From: Bacillus sp. MM2020_4
GTDB lineage: Bacteria > Bacillota > Bacilli > Bacillales > Cytobacillaceae
DNA: 47,171 nt
Direction: 5' to 3'
NCBI RefSeq assembly: GCF_011250555.1
Contig: NZ_JAANMZ010000038.1
Coordinates: 1 to 47,171 of the forward strand
A program made the position numbers and the translations under genes. A model generated the notes under the pieces. That model saw only the letters and a list, made by a program, of their open reading frames with translations. It searched no databases and was not told where the DNA came from. This document shows positions 37,201-44,321 of the stretch, one piece after another; the first letter of the stretch is position 1, and the number at the start of each line of letters is the position of its first letter.

Positions 37201-38710
37201 CGGCAACACTTTCTTTGATATAATCAGCGATATTCACGCGTTCAGGGTTCAAGGCCGCAAGTGGTGCGTCATGTCCTAATGAACGAATGGGTTCAACCCC
37301 TTTTTCGGCCATTTGTTCAATTAACTGGATATGATCCCTTTCCCAGCCAAAGGCCTTATATTGTCCATTATGGATTTTGTCAGGGTAATTCATCGTAACC
37401 GTTTTAGCTAAAGCAGGCGGCTGCAAGCGTCCTCTTGATTCCTCGATATTTAAGCGCAAAGAAAAGCGCTGGTACACTTCTTCTTGGAAACTGTTTTGCT
37501 CGTAAACTGCTAATTTTTCTCCGTTCCACTTAAATCCAACCTTTTCACCCGGTGCTAATGGTTTCGGATCATTAACATACTCTGTCGAAGGAATAATTCC
37601 TGGTTCAGAAGAAAAGAGGTAGGAGCTTTCTGTTTCTAGCAGCCAAAGTGGTCGTAAGCCAAGTGCATCGACACTAAATACGGCTTCTTCCCCGTAACGG
37701 GAAATAATTCCAGCTGGCCCTTGGGCAAAATGTCCCCATGCTTCGCGAAGGTACGTATATAAATCTTGCAAGTGTTTAGGATAGGCCTTGATTTCATTAA
37801 TAATTGGCGGAAACAAGAGATCCATTGCTTCAAACAAAGTATACCCATCACGGCAAATTAGTGTTTCCATGGTTCGGCTTAAATCTTGGGAATCACTACC
37901 GTCTTTGACTAGTGGTACATTGATCATTCGTGCTTCATCGCGGAGTTTTGAAATGGTGTTAATTTCTCCATTATGACCAAGGACGCTAAAGGGCTGTACC
38001 CGGAAAAAGCTTGAAAGAGTGTTAGTAGAATAACGATTATGACCCAATGTCATGGTTGATGCTACAAGTGGATTTGCTAAGTCATGGTAGTAACGAGGGA
38101 GAATATCCCCGGCGCCCATTACTTTGTAGACCACTTGATGATGACTAAGTGATGCCACATGGACGTGTTCATTTAACTCAAAATCAATTAAAGTTTCGAA
38201 AAGAATCTTTGTTAATTCATGGCCCTTTGTTGTTGACAAACAAGCAAATTGCCAAAACACAGGATTTTCCTGAATAGCGATCGGACCTAGGGCAGAGGAG
38301 TCAGTGACATTAGTTGTTTCAAAAACTATCTCTAATTCATGGTTGGAAAGTTTTTTTACAAGTTCTTGTTTCGTTGATTCCCAGTCAACATTTTGACTGA
38401 TAAACACGTGACCAACAGCGAATTCTTCCCTATCAACAAGGTTCGGGTCAAGATCGTTCTTAAGAAGCTTTTCTTTCCAAAGCTCGGTTGGGATATCCAT
38501 ATGGATTCCGACACCATCGCCCTCTCCGTTAATAAAGCCGGCACGATGATTCATCGTCACAAGAGCATCGATACAAGCAAATATATTCTTTCTTGTCGGA
38601 ATTTTGCTCTTTTCAAGACAGGCGACTATTCCACATGCATCATGTTCCTGTTTGTGAAAATCTTTAAATTGGGAAGGGGACCATTTTTTTGTCATATTGT
38701 TTGGCTTCAT
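34226..38710 (-). CDS. Stand-alone, divergent glutamate synthase large subunit
   Basis: 1494 residues with the full GltA layout: class II glutaminase with Cys26 in HDACGIVACL after a 25-residue propeptide, a central domain (RSLHDIITAFGLGADLISPY), the FMN/synthase barrel (LISSMSFGSQ, KPGEGGHLPG, LSGFDGGTGA), a 3Fe-4S loop and a GXGXG C-terminal domain. It should convert glutamine and 2-oxoglutarate to glutamate. It differs from classical GltA: NHRAGFINGEGDGVG replaces the usual HRGG/DGAG, and the cluster loop reads GCTTCRGCHLDTCHVG (Cys1087, 1093, 1098, plus extra Cys1090, and His where CPVG is usual). No small subunit is adjacent, so the electron donor could be ferredoxin or a distant GltB. 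ATG 38710 is separated from its ribosome binding site by a hairpin. Confidence 0.88.
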   Translation of the reverse strand: MKPNNMTKKWSPSQFKDFHKQEHDACGIVACLEKSKIPTRKNIFACIDALVTMNHRAGFINGEGDGVGIHMDIPTELWKEKLLKNDLDPNLVDREEFAVGHVFISQNVDWESTKQELVKKLSNHELEIVFETTNVTDSSALGPIAIQENPVFWQFACLSTTKGHELTKILFETLIDFELNEHVHVASLSHHQVVYKVMGAGDILPRYYHDLANPLVASTMTLGHNRYSTNTLSSFFRVQPFSVLGHNGEINTISKLRDEARMINVPLVKDGSDSQDLSRTMETLICRDGYTLFEAMDLLFPPIINEIKAYPKHLQDLYTYLREAWGHFAQGPAGIISRYGEEAVFSVDALGLRPLWLLETESSYLFSSEPGIIPSTEYVNDPKPLAPGEKVGFKWNGEKLAVYEQNSFQEEVYQRFSLRLNIEESRGRLQPPALAKTVTMNYPDKIHNGQYKAFGWERDHIQLIEQMAEKGVEPIRSLGHDAPLAALNPERVNIADYIKESVAVVTNPAIDRDRETEHFSTRVIIGKRPTLFFKEETETVVELTTPLLVEGKIGFACSEVSGQPSYDQVVQHFHQQKLSAYISTTFKKDENVDDALKRLANEAVQSVQAGKTLLILDDAKSHQGDLYWMDPHLVISAIDHALVKAEVRRDCSILLRSAAIRSLHDIITAFGLGADLISPYYMFLTVLDESEKPLLNLYNALTKGLEKVISTIGIHELRGYGRLFSSIGLHEEIAKVLNIVNFFGSQELKTDFEAMKLDALKRAEDYQNEKERVGKTFHLFPRIWKAIGEVAATGDYSAYRDKISEQETENPTTIRHLVQLKKSNKSIAPSEVNLSVGDHDLPFLISSMSFGSQNETAFRAYAEGADRLNMVSLNGEGGEIKDMLGKYPKTRGQQIASGRFGVNAELLNSSNLLEIKIGQGAKPGEGGHLPGSKVTAKVAEARNATLGSDLISPSNNHDIYSIEDLAQMILELKTANDQAKIAVKVPVVPNIGTIAVGIAKAGADIITLSGFDGGTGAARIHALQYVGLPVEIGVKAAHNALLESGLRHKVEIWADGGMKSAMDVIKIMLLGANRVGFGTLSMLAIGCTTCRGCHLDTCHVGIATQIESEAQAKEHGLRRFVPRQLELAVQGIMNLFTAFGTELKALAASLGIKNLQEAVGHSELLEQAKGKQQLSLSYLLKPLEISQFAKVEASKSIEEVQMQVAAGAEYLDASVDQLLSSREFVSVTSEQRVLGSRVSCHRVRGRLDGSYKQLPSVQLKYKEGSIPGNGLGAYNSEGIEITVNGGGQDGVGKTSFGGNIHVLKSKGKNGLMLNGSVGKGFGYGAQKGLLVAQGNADARAGIRLSGADLIIGGGVKQPLPEKEAGNIAANANIKGFAFEYMTNGRGLVLGDPGPWICAGMTGGVVYVRQLPAMGLTKDALKRRIAKGAKVSVVDLNEKGKQDINELLGKYTDILEQNGQLEEAGQLRGLLADPENHFIQILPVKEQADPSVSTE

Positions 38711-38740
38711 CGGTTTAGCCGCTAAAGCCGTTCACCTCCT
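38711..38740 (-). promoter_or_regulatory. Distant ribosome binding site with intervening hairpin
   Basis: On the minus strand AGGAGGTG (38740-38733) lies 22 nt before the ATG, too far for normal initiation. The 20 nt between (38730-38711) fold into CGG-C-TTTAG, loop CGG, CTAAACCG: an 8-bp stem with one bulged C that ends exactly at the ATG. Folding would bring the site to working distance. No ATG, GTG or TTG lies at standard spacing. Confidence 0.7.
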
Positions 38741-38841
38741 ATGAATCTTTTAAATTGTGATCATCCTGTTTTTGGGTGAAAATAGTTGATGCTTTAATGA
38801 GGTAATAAGGATAAGGATAAAAAGAAAAAAATAATAAGCTA

Positions 38842-38870
38842 ATATTATCATAAGAATTTTCAGAAATCAA
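38842..38870 (-). promoter_or_regulatory. Predicted SigA promoter of the glutamate synthase gene, with CodY-like box
   Basis: On the minus strand TTGATT (38870-38865), 17-bp spacer and TAATAT (38847-38842) with an extended TGA before the -10. The predicted start near 38835 gives a leader of about 125 nt. On the plus strand AATTTTCAGAAATCA (38855-38869) matches the CodY consensus AATTTTCWGAAAATT at 12 of 15 positions and overlaps the -35 and spacer. The rest of the roughly 300-bp gap 38711-39015 holds the leader, a cre and the gsaB terminator, and no gene. Confidence 0.6.
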
Positions 38871-38939
38871 ATAAATATACATTAATTTGGATGGTAAATG
38901 AGGCGGAAATATGGTGTAATAAATGCTGTAAGGTATTAT

Positions 38940-38953
38940 TGTAAACGTTTTCA
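38940..38953 (-). promoter_or_regulatory. Catabolite-responsive element (cre) upstream of glutamate synthase
   Basis: TGTAAACGTTTTCA fits the CcpA consensus TGWNANCGNTNWCA at every position. It lies about 110 bp upstream of the predicted start and after the gsaB terminator, so glutamate synthase is the only plausible target. Confidence 0.7.
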
Positions 38954-38959
38954 AGAAAA

Positions 38960-38995
38960 TAAAAAAATAAAAGGAAGTGATTTCCACTTCCTTTT
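38960..38995 (-). terminator. Terminator of gsaB (minus strand)
   Basis: AAAAGGAAGT (38969-38978) and ACTTCCTTTT (38986-38995) form a 10-bp stem. Read on the minus strand it is followed by TTATTTTTTTATTTTC, 21 nt after the gsaB stop. Confidence 0.88.
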
Positions 38996-39015
38996 GTTGC
39001 ATAAAAAATGCATAT

Positions 39016-40311
39016 TTATTCGGATTTTAGTAAAGAAAATGCATTTCTTACTGCATGTAATGTAGCTTCTACATCCTCTTTTGTATGTGCGATTGTCAAG
39101 AACCATGCTTCGTATTTTGATGGAGCAAGATTAATTCCCTGCTTTAGCATCAGCTTAAAGAACCTTGCAAACATTTCACCATCCGTGTTTTCAGCCTGCT
39201 CGTAGTTTACGATTGTTTCATTTGTAAAATATACAGTGAAAGCACCTTTTAATCGATTGATCGTTATGTTGATATCATATTCCTTAGCGGCCTCTAGGAT
39301 TCCCTTTTCAAGCATCGCGCCTAATTGATCTAAGTAATCATAAATTCCCTGTTGTTTTAACACTTCAAGGCATGCAATCCCGGAAAGCATGGAAGCAGGG
39401 TTTCCAGCCATTGTTCCTGCTTGATAGGCTGGTCCAAGCGGGGCGACAGTATCCATGATTTCCTTCCGTCCGCCGTAGGCGCCTATCGGTAAGCCGCCGC
39501 CAATTATTTTTCCAAGAGCCGTTAAGTCAGGCTGAATCCCTAATAAATCTTGTGCTCCACCATACATAAAACGGAAGGCGGTGATTACTTCATCATAAAT
39601 GACAAGTGCACCAGCAGCATGGGTGAGATCATTGACTTGCTGTAAGAACCCTGGTTTTGGTTCAACAATCCCAAAGTTTCCAACAATCGGTTCAACTAGA
39701 ACCGCAGCGATTTCGGATCCCCATTTTTCCAATGCCTCTTTAAATGGTTCAATATCATTAAATGGTACTGTAATTACTTCCTGGGCAATGCTTTTTGGAA
39801 CCCCAGCGGAATCAGGTGTTCCAAGTGTAGATGGCCCGGATCCTGCTGCAACAAGGACAAGATCAGAGTGCCCATGATAACAGCCAGCAAACTTAATAAT
39901 TTTATCACGGCCTGTGAAGGCACGGGCAACACGGATTGTGGTCATTACTGCTTCGGTGCCTGAGTTGACAAAGCGAACTTTATCTAATGAAGGAATAGCT
40001 TCCTTAATCATTTTTGCAAATTTCACCTCATGTGGTGTTGGTGTTCCATATAGAACACCCGTTTCGGCAGCGCGCTTGATTGCCTCTGTTATATGAGGAT
40101 GTGCATGACCGGTAATAATTGGACCATAGGCTGCAAGATAATCGATATATTGGTTACCGTCTACATCCCAGAAATAAGCGCCCTGGCCACGTTCCATTAC
40201 AACAGGTGCACCACCGCCTACAGCTTTAAAGGATCGGGATGGGCTATTAACCCCACCGACAATGTGTTCTAATGCTTCAGTATGTATTCGTTCAGAATTA
40301 GTAAATTGCAT
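39016..40311 (-). CDS. gsaB: Glutamate-1-semialdehyde 2,1-aminomutase, GsaB type
   Basis: Converts glutamate-1-semialdehyde to 5-aminolevulinate for tetrapyrrole synthesis; PLP enzyme, 431 residues. Motifs: [71 protein letters not shown] and the PLP Lys in [19 protein letters not shown]. The N-terminus and [10 protein letters not shown] resemble GsaB, the second Bacillus isozyme, rather than HemL of the hem operon. GGAGGG precedes the ATG. It lies downstream of ygaE as in B. subtilis, with the glutamate synthase inserted between. Confidence 0.92.
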   Translation of the reverse strand: MQFTNSERIHTEALEHIVGGVNSPSRSFKAVGGGAPVVMERGQGAYFWDVDGNQYIDYLAAYGPIITGHAHPHITEAIKRAAETGVLYGTPTPHEVKFAKMIKEAIPSLDKVRFVNSGTEAVMTTIRVARAFTGRDKIIKFAGCYHGHSDLVLVAAGSGPSTLGTPDSAGVPKSIAQEVITVPFNDIEPFKEALEKWGSEIAAVLVEPIVGNFGIVEPKPGFLQQVNDLTHAAGALVIYDEVITAFRFMYGGAQDLLGIQPDLTALGKIIGGGLPIGAYGGRKEIMDTVAPLGPAYQAGTMAGNPASMLSGIACLEVLKQQGIYDYLDQLGAMLEKGILEAAKEYDINITINRLKGAFTVYFTNETIVNYEQAENTDGEMFARFFKLMLKQGINLAPSKYEAWFLTIAHTKEDVEATLHAVRNAFSLLKSE

Positions 40312-40341
40312 TTTTTACCCTCCTAAAATGGTCTCTTTCCC

Positions 40342-40350
40342 ATTCTAGCA
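40342..40350 (-). promoter_or_regulatory. Extended -10 promoter of gsaB
   Basis: On the minus strand TGCTAGAAT (40350-40342) is an extended -10; the -35 region is poor. It lies about 30 nt before the gsaB start codon. Confidence 0.45.
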
Positions 40351-40416
40351 CTTTTTTCATTGACCTTTAGCTGTTTTAACATTTAGATAATTTGCTAAGG
40401 ATGCGAGAAAGTTGTG

Positions 40417-40445
40417 TTGACGTTGTGATTTAGCTAAACTAAATC
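40417..40445 (+). promoter_or_regulatory. Candidate promoter of the ABC-2 operon with operator-like dyad
   Basis: TTGACG (40417-40422), 17-bp spacer, weak TAAATC (40440-40445). A perfect inverted repeat GATTTAG (40427-40433) / CTAAATC (40439-40445) with a 5-bp centre fills the spacer and -10. The position suits a repressor. The start codon follows 31 nt later. Confidence 0.5.
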
Positions 40446-40475
40446 ATTAGAGAAAAGCGTTAGGGGGTTCGAAAA

Positions 40476-41492
40476 ATGGAAAATGTAATCGAGGTAAAAC
40501 AGCTTCGAAAGGAGTTTAAAGCCTATTCTAGCCGGACAGGCTTAAAAGGGGCATTTAGGGACTTGTTAACGCGGAATTATAAAGTGGTTCCAGCGGTGAA
40601 TGACATTAATTTTTCAATCCGAAAAGGTGAAATGGTAGGCTATATCGGTGAGAATGGTGCCGGAAAGTCAACCACGATTAAAATGCTGACAGGAATCCTA
40701 ACTCCAACATCTGGAGAAGTGATTGTAAATGGAATGAATCCTCATAAAGAGCGTGAAAGATTTGTACAGACAATCGGTGTTGTATTTGGTCAACGATCGC
40801 AATTATGGTGGGATATCGCTGTTCAAGAATCCTTTCGTCTCTTGAAAAAAGTATATAAGGTAACGGATGAACAATATGATAGCCATATGAACCATGTGAT
40901 TAAAACATTGGACATCGAGCCGCTATTAGATAAGCCTGTTCGCAAATTATCACTTGGACAGAGAATGCGCTGTGAACTTGCCGCTGCTTTAATACATAAC
41001 CCGCCGCTGCTTTTTTTAGATGAGCCGACCATTGGACTGGATGTACTGGTGAAATTGAAAATCCGTGAATTTTTAAAGGAAATTAATGAGAAATACAACA
41101 CTACGATTCTGTTAACGACCCACGATCTTTCAGATATTGAGGCATTGTGTGAGCGAGTCGTCATGCTTGATGAGGGGAAAGTGATCTATGACGGGGCATT
41201 AATGGAATTAAAAGAAAAATGGGGAGATCGTAAAGAACTTCAGTTTCAATTTCTTGAAAATATCAATCTCACTGCCATACAAAAGCTAACTTATGGAATA
41301 CCTGTTGAGTGGGAATTGGATGAAAAGAAACAGACTTTTACTGCAGCTGTGGAAGATAGCGATGAACTAATTTCACAAGTAATAGGGAAGGTAGTTGCTG
41401 CCTTCAAGGTTAAGGACGTCAAAATTAACGAAACTTCTACAGAAGAAATCATTCGCAATATTTATGAAAAGGGTGCTGTTGAAGTTGGATAA
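40476..41492 (+). CDS. ABC-2 exporter, ATP-binding subunit
   Basis: 338 residues. The ATPase domain has Walker A GENGAGKSTT (about residues 59-68), a QRSQLWWD insert typical of this subfamily, signature LSLGQRMRCELAAAL, Walker B LLFLDEPTIGLD and switch His LLTTHDLSDIE. A C-terminal extension of about 80 residues may contact the permeases. It sits in an operon with two permeases of matching type. The substrate is unknown; relatives are annotated as drug or viologen exporters. AGGGGGTTCG precedes ATG 40476. Confidence 0.88.
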   Translation: MENVIEVKQLRKEFKAYSSRTGLKGAFRDLLTRNYKVVPAVNDINFSIRKGEMVGYIGENGAGKSTTIKMLTGILTPTSGEVIVNGMNPHKERERFVQTIGVVFGQRSQLWWDIAVQESFRLLKKVYKVTDEQYDSHMNHVIKTLDIEPLLDKPVRKLSLGQRMRCELAAALIHNPPLLFLDEPTIGLDVLVKLKIREFLKEINEKYNTTILLTTHDLSDIEALCERVVMLDEGKVIYDGALMELKEKWGDRKELQFQFLENINLTAIQKLTYGIPVEWELDEKKQTFTAAVEDSDELISQVIGKVVAAFKVKDVKINETSTEEIIRNIYEKGAVEVG

Positions 41493-42276
41493 GTATATAG
41501 AAATGATTAGGATTCGTTTTCTTATGATGTTGGCGTACCGGACTAACTATTATACAGGGATTCTCATTTATAGCATTAATATCGGTGCTTATTATTTTCT
41601 CTGGAAGGCTATTTATGGAGGAAAAGATCAAATTATGGGCCTATCAGTCGTTCAAATGACCTCCTATGTGGCAGTAGCTTGGATGGCTAGAGCCTTTTAC
41701 TTTAATAACCTTGACCGTGAAATGGCTCAAGAAATTATGGAAGGTAAAGTAGCGATTGAATTAATAAGACCCTACAATTATCTCGGAATGAAGACGATGC
41801 AGGCATTAGGGGAAGGGATTTTTAGGTTATTCTTTTTTTCTGCACCCGGTCTCATAATTGTGTACATCGTCTTCCCGATTCAATTTACCTGGGAACCTAG
41901 TGTTTGGGGATTATTTGGGCTCTCGACCTTATTGAGTTTCTTGGTTAATACAGAGCTCAATTTATTAACGGGGATTACAACTTTCTTCTTATTTAATAAT
42001 TCTGGGCTAATCCGAGCTAAACGGGTTGTGATTGATTTGTTTTCCGGGCTTCTTCTTCCAATCAGTTTCTTTCCGGTCTGGGCACAAGATATGATGAAAT
42101 TCCTTCCTTTTCAAGGAATCAGCTATACCCCTAGTATGATTTTTACCAAAGGCTTTTCCCAATCGCAGTCTATCACCGCGATTGGGCAGCAATTTATCTG
42201 GGTAATTGTTCTTATGGTGCCAATTTATCTGCTGTGGAATTTGGCGAAGAAACAGCTGATTATTCAAGGGGGATAA
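41485..42276 (+). CDS. ABC-2 family permease, first subunit
   Basis: 263 residues, six hydrophobic segments, including FLMMLAYRTNYYTGILIYSI and a C-terminal LIWV-like segment QQFIWVIVLMVPIYLLWNLA. The sequence between helices contains EIMEGKVAIELIRPYNYLGM, the conserved cytosolic loop of the ABC-2_membrane_6 (DUF990) group. TTG 41485 is 9 nt after AAAAGGGTG and overlaps the ATPase gene by 8 nt; ATG 41464 would add seven residues (MKRVLLK) and is the alternative. It forms a heteromeric channel with the next subunit (inference). Confidence 0.85.
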   Translation: MDKYIEMIRIRFLMMLAYRTNYYTGILIYSINIGAYYFLWKAIYGGKDQIMGLSVVQMTSYVAVAWMARAFYFNNLDREMAQEIMEGKVAIELIRPYNYLGMKTMQALGEGIFRLFFFSAPGLIIVYIVFPIQFTWEPSVWGLFGLSTLLSFLVNTELNLLTGITTFFLFNNSGLIRAKRVVIDLFSGLLLPISFFPVWAQDMMKFLPFQGISYTPSMIFTKGFSQSQSITAIGQQFIWVIVLMVPIYLLWNLAKKQLIIQGG

Positions 42277-42279
42277 GCC

Positions 42280-43065
42280 ATGTTTTACATGTCGATGTTT
42301 TTTCAATACATGTCACAATATTTAAAAACAAGACTGCAGTATCGGGCGGATTTGTTTGTTGAGTTTTTCTCTGATTTGCTTGCGCAAGCCATTAACCTTG
42401 TCTTTATTCTTGTGGTTTTTGGTCATACCAGTTTGCTCCATGGATGGAGCAGGGATGAAATTATTTTTATTTATGGCTTCTTCCTTGTCCCATATGCTGT
42501 CTTTTCTGCCTTTTTTAATATTTGGGATTTTAATGAGCGGTATATTGTAAAGGGGGAACTGGATCGGATTTTAACGAGGCCCATCCACAGTCTGTTTCAA
42601 ATCATACTGGAGCGGCTAGAGCTAGAGTCTTTATTAGGTTCGATAACAGGTCTTGCAATTATGTTTTACGCAGGTTTCAGACTTGGTCTTACTATTGATT
42701 GGTACGACCCGATTTTGTTTATTATTTTCGTTATGGGCGGGGCACTTGTTTACGGGGGAATTTTCATTATGCTGGCCTGCATTAGTTTTTGGGCTGATGC
42801 CAGAACATCGCTTATGCCAATGATGTACAATATCAGCAATTATGGCCGTTATCCAGTCAATATCTATAATAAATTAATCCGCTTTGTCTTAACCTGGATC
42901 TTGCCCTTTGCTTTTGTTGGGGTCTATCCAGCAGCCTTTTTTCTTGAAAAACAAGAATGGTATTGGTACGCCTATTTAACACCTCTTATCGGTGTTGTCT
43001 TTTTTACCCTCTCTGTTTTGCTTTGGAATCAGGGGGTGAAGAAATATCGCGGGGCGGGAAATTAA
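42280..43065 (+). CDS. ABC-2 family permease, second subunit
   Basis: 261 residues, six hydrophobic segments, same family as the preceding gene. ERYIVKGELDRILTRPIHSL is the equivalent of the EIMEGKVAIELIRP loop there. Other landmarks are FISFWADARTSLMPMM-like ISFWADARTSLMPMMYNISN and NYGRYPVNIYNK. AAGGGGGAT lies 8 nt before ATG 42280 and within the end of the first permease, so the three genes form one transcription unit. Confidence 0.86.
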   Translation: MFYMSMFFQYMSQYLKTRLQYRADLFVEFFSDLLAQAINLVFILVVFGHTSLLHGWSRDEIIFIYGFFLVPYAVFSAFFNIWDFNERYIVKGELDRILTRPIHSLFQIILERLELESLLGSITGLAIMFYAGFRLGLTIDWYDPILFIIFVMGGALVYGGIFIMLACISFWADARTSLMPMMYNISNYGRYPVNIYNKLIRFVLTWILPFAFVGVYPAAFFLEKQEWYWYAYLTPLIGVVFFTLSVLLWNQGVKKYRGAGN

Positions 43066-43134
43066 TGCTATTTTATTGACCAAGCATGCATAGAAATAGA
43101 ATAGAAGTAACCCGAGAGTTTGAGGTGGTCTTTC

Positions 43135-43527
43135 TTGATCTATTTCTTGCTGCCAATCGTCATTTTCTGCATATTCATGAGCATCCGCACATTATTTGTG
43201 CCAAACACGATCAAGGGCAAATTAGTGTCTGTAGATAACTTTTTTTATCTAGGAACCTGTTATTTAACTGTGATTATCGGATTCGGACTTCTTTATCTCC
43301 TATTTCATTTAGTTGGCACGCCTGTTCTAAAGGAAGCGAGTCATAATCACGGGAAAAACATATTTGAAACAAGCTTTTATTTTAGTGCGATGATGCTGTT
43401 TTCTGTTGGGAATGGGGATGTCATTCCACTGGGGATTGGCCGATTTATTGCGGTCACAGAAGCGCTAATTGGCTATACCTTACCCGCTGCCTTTGTTGCC
43501 CAAGTAATGTTTAATCGGGAAAAATAG
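43135..43527 (+). CDS. Small potassium-channel-like membrane protein (Ion_trans_2)
   Basis: 130 residues. Hydrophobic segments at about 1-22 (MIYFLLPIVIFCIFMSIRTL) and 38-62 precede a re-entrant pore helix and filter, FSAMMLFSVGNGDVIPLG, then a last helix AVTEALIGYTLPAAFVAQ. The arrangement is that of a bacterial two-helix pore channel with one extra N-terminal helix and no regulatory domain. The filter reads SVGNGD in place of the potassium-selective TVGYGD. TTG 43135 has GAGGTGG 6 nt upstream; TTG 43120 would overlap that site. It follows the ABC-2 operon after 69 bp. Confidence 0.78.
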   Translation: MIYFLLPIVIFCIFMSIRTLFVPNTIKGKLVSVDNFFYLGTCYLTVIIGFGLLYLLFHLVGTPVLKEASHNHGKNIFETSFYFSAMMLFSVGNGDVIPLGIGRFIAVTEALIGYTLPAAFVAQVMFNREK

Positions 43528-43609
43528 CTTTATTTGTGCAGAAAAGTTGTTTTGGAAAGAGAGTTTGGTTACGCTAATTTAGAAGAAATTTACATAATGG
43601 AGTGAGAAC

Positions 43610-44077
43610 ATGTCAATTGAAATTGGAAAAAAGGCCCCTGATTTTACATTAGCGGCCCATACAGGGGAATCGATTACATTATCAAACCTTAAGGGCAAAC
43701 ATGTCGTACTTTATTTTTATCCGAAAGACATGACACCTGGATGTACGACAGAAGCGTGTGATTTTCGTGATCAGATTCAACAATTTAATGAATTGAATGC
43801 GGTCATCTTAGGGGTTAGCCCAGACCCTGTAGAGCGCCATCAAAAGTTTGTGGAGAAATACGGTCTTCCGTTTTTATTACTCGCTGATACTGAGCACCAA
43901 GTAGCTGAGGCCTATGATGTGTGGAAGTTAAAGAAAAACTTTGGTAAAGAATATATGGGAATTGAAAGGACTACCTTTTTAATTGATCAGGAAGGGAACA
44001 TCGCCAGAGAATGGCGTAAAGTTCAAGTAAAAGGGCATGTGGAAGATGCGTTAACATATATACGTGAGAATTTGTAA
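43610..44077 (+). CDS. bcp: Thioredoxin-dependent peroxiredoxin, Bcp family (YgaF)
   Basis: Reduces hydrogen peroxide and organic peroxides, recycled by thioredoxin. 155 residues, thioredoxin fold. The peroxidatic Cys lies in YPKDMTPGCTTEACDFRD, with a second Cys five residues later, the atypical 2-Cys arrangement of BCP. LLADTEHQVAEAYDVW and GIERTTFLIDQEG are also typical. GGAGTGAG precedes ATG 43610. Its position near perR fits a peroxide-defence neighbourhood, but no PerR box is seen in front of it. Confidence 0.92.
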   Translation: MSIEIGKKAPDFTLAAHTGESITLSNLKGKHVVLYFYPKDMTPGCTTEACDFRDQIQQFNELNAVILGVSPDPVERHQKFVEKYGLPFLLLADTEHQVAEAYDVWKLKKNFGKEYMGIERTTFLIDQEGNIAREWRKVQVKGHVEDALTYIRENL

Positions 44078-44180
44078 TCAAAAGGTTACGCCTATTTTCG
44101 CGATAAAAGGCATTTGTCCAATGCAATAAGAGGGAAAGTGAATATCATTTTATTAGGGCATACCTCCTCAGATAAATTTT

Positions 44181-44206
44181 TGGGTCCACAGTGACCCATT
44201 TTTTTT
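44181..44206 (+). terminator. Terminator after bcp
   Basis: TGGGTC (44181-44186) with GACCCA (44193-44198), 6-nt loop, then eight T. It lies about 100 nt after the bcp stop. The intervening 44078-44180 has no convincing gene. Confidence 0.82.
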
Positions 44207-44241
44207 ATGGAAAAGGGGCGGAGCGCCATATTGTTTTTTTG

Positions 44242-44270
44242 TTGAAAAAAAGGGTTTTAGACTTTTATAC
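44242..44270 (+). promoter_or_regulatory. Predicted SigA promoter of the adenosyltransferase gene
   Basis: TTGAAA (44242-44247), 17-bp spacer, TTATAC (44265-44270), about 50 nt before the start codon. No cobalamin riboswitch is visible. Confidence 0.5.
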
Positions 44271-44321
44271 ATAAAATATAAAAGAAATGGAAAACAACAC
44301 TTTTATAGGGGGAATTTAAAA

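Noticed and set aside
44115..44190. Possible 18-codon leader peptide (MNIILLGHTSSDKF...) or riboswitch after bcp
   Set aside because: The ribosome binding site is too close to the GTG, the peptide has no repeated regulatory codon, and the hairpin is explained as the bcp terminator.
44207..44321. Cobalamin riboswitch before pduO
   Set aside because: No B12-box sequence and no room for the usual 200-nt fold.
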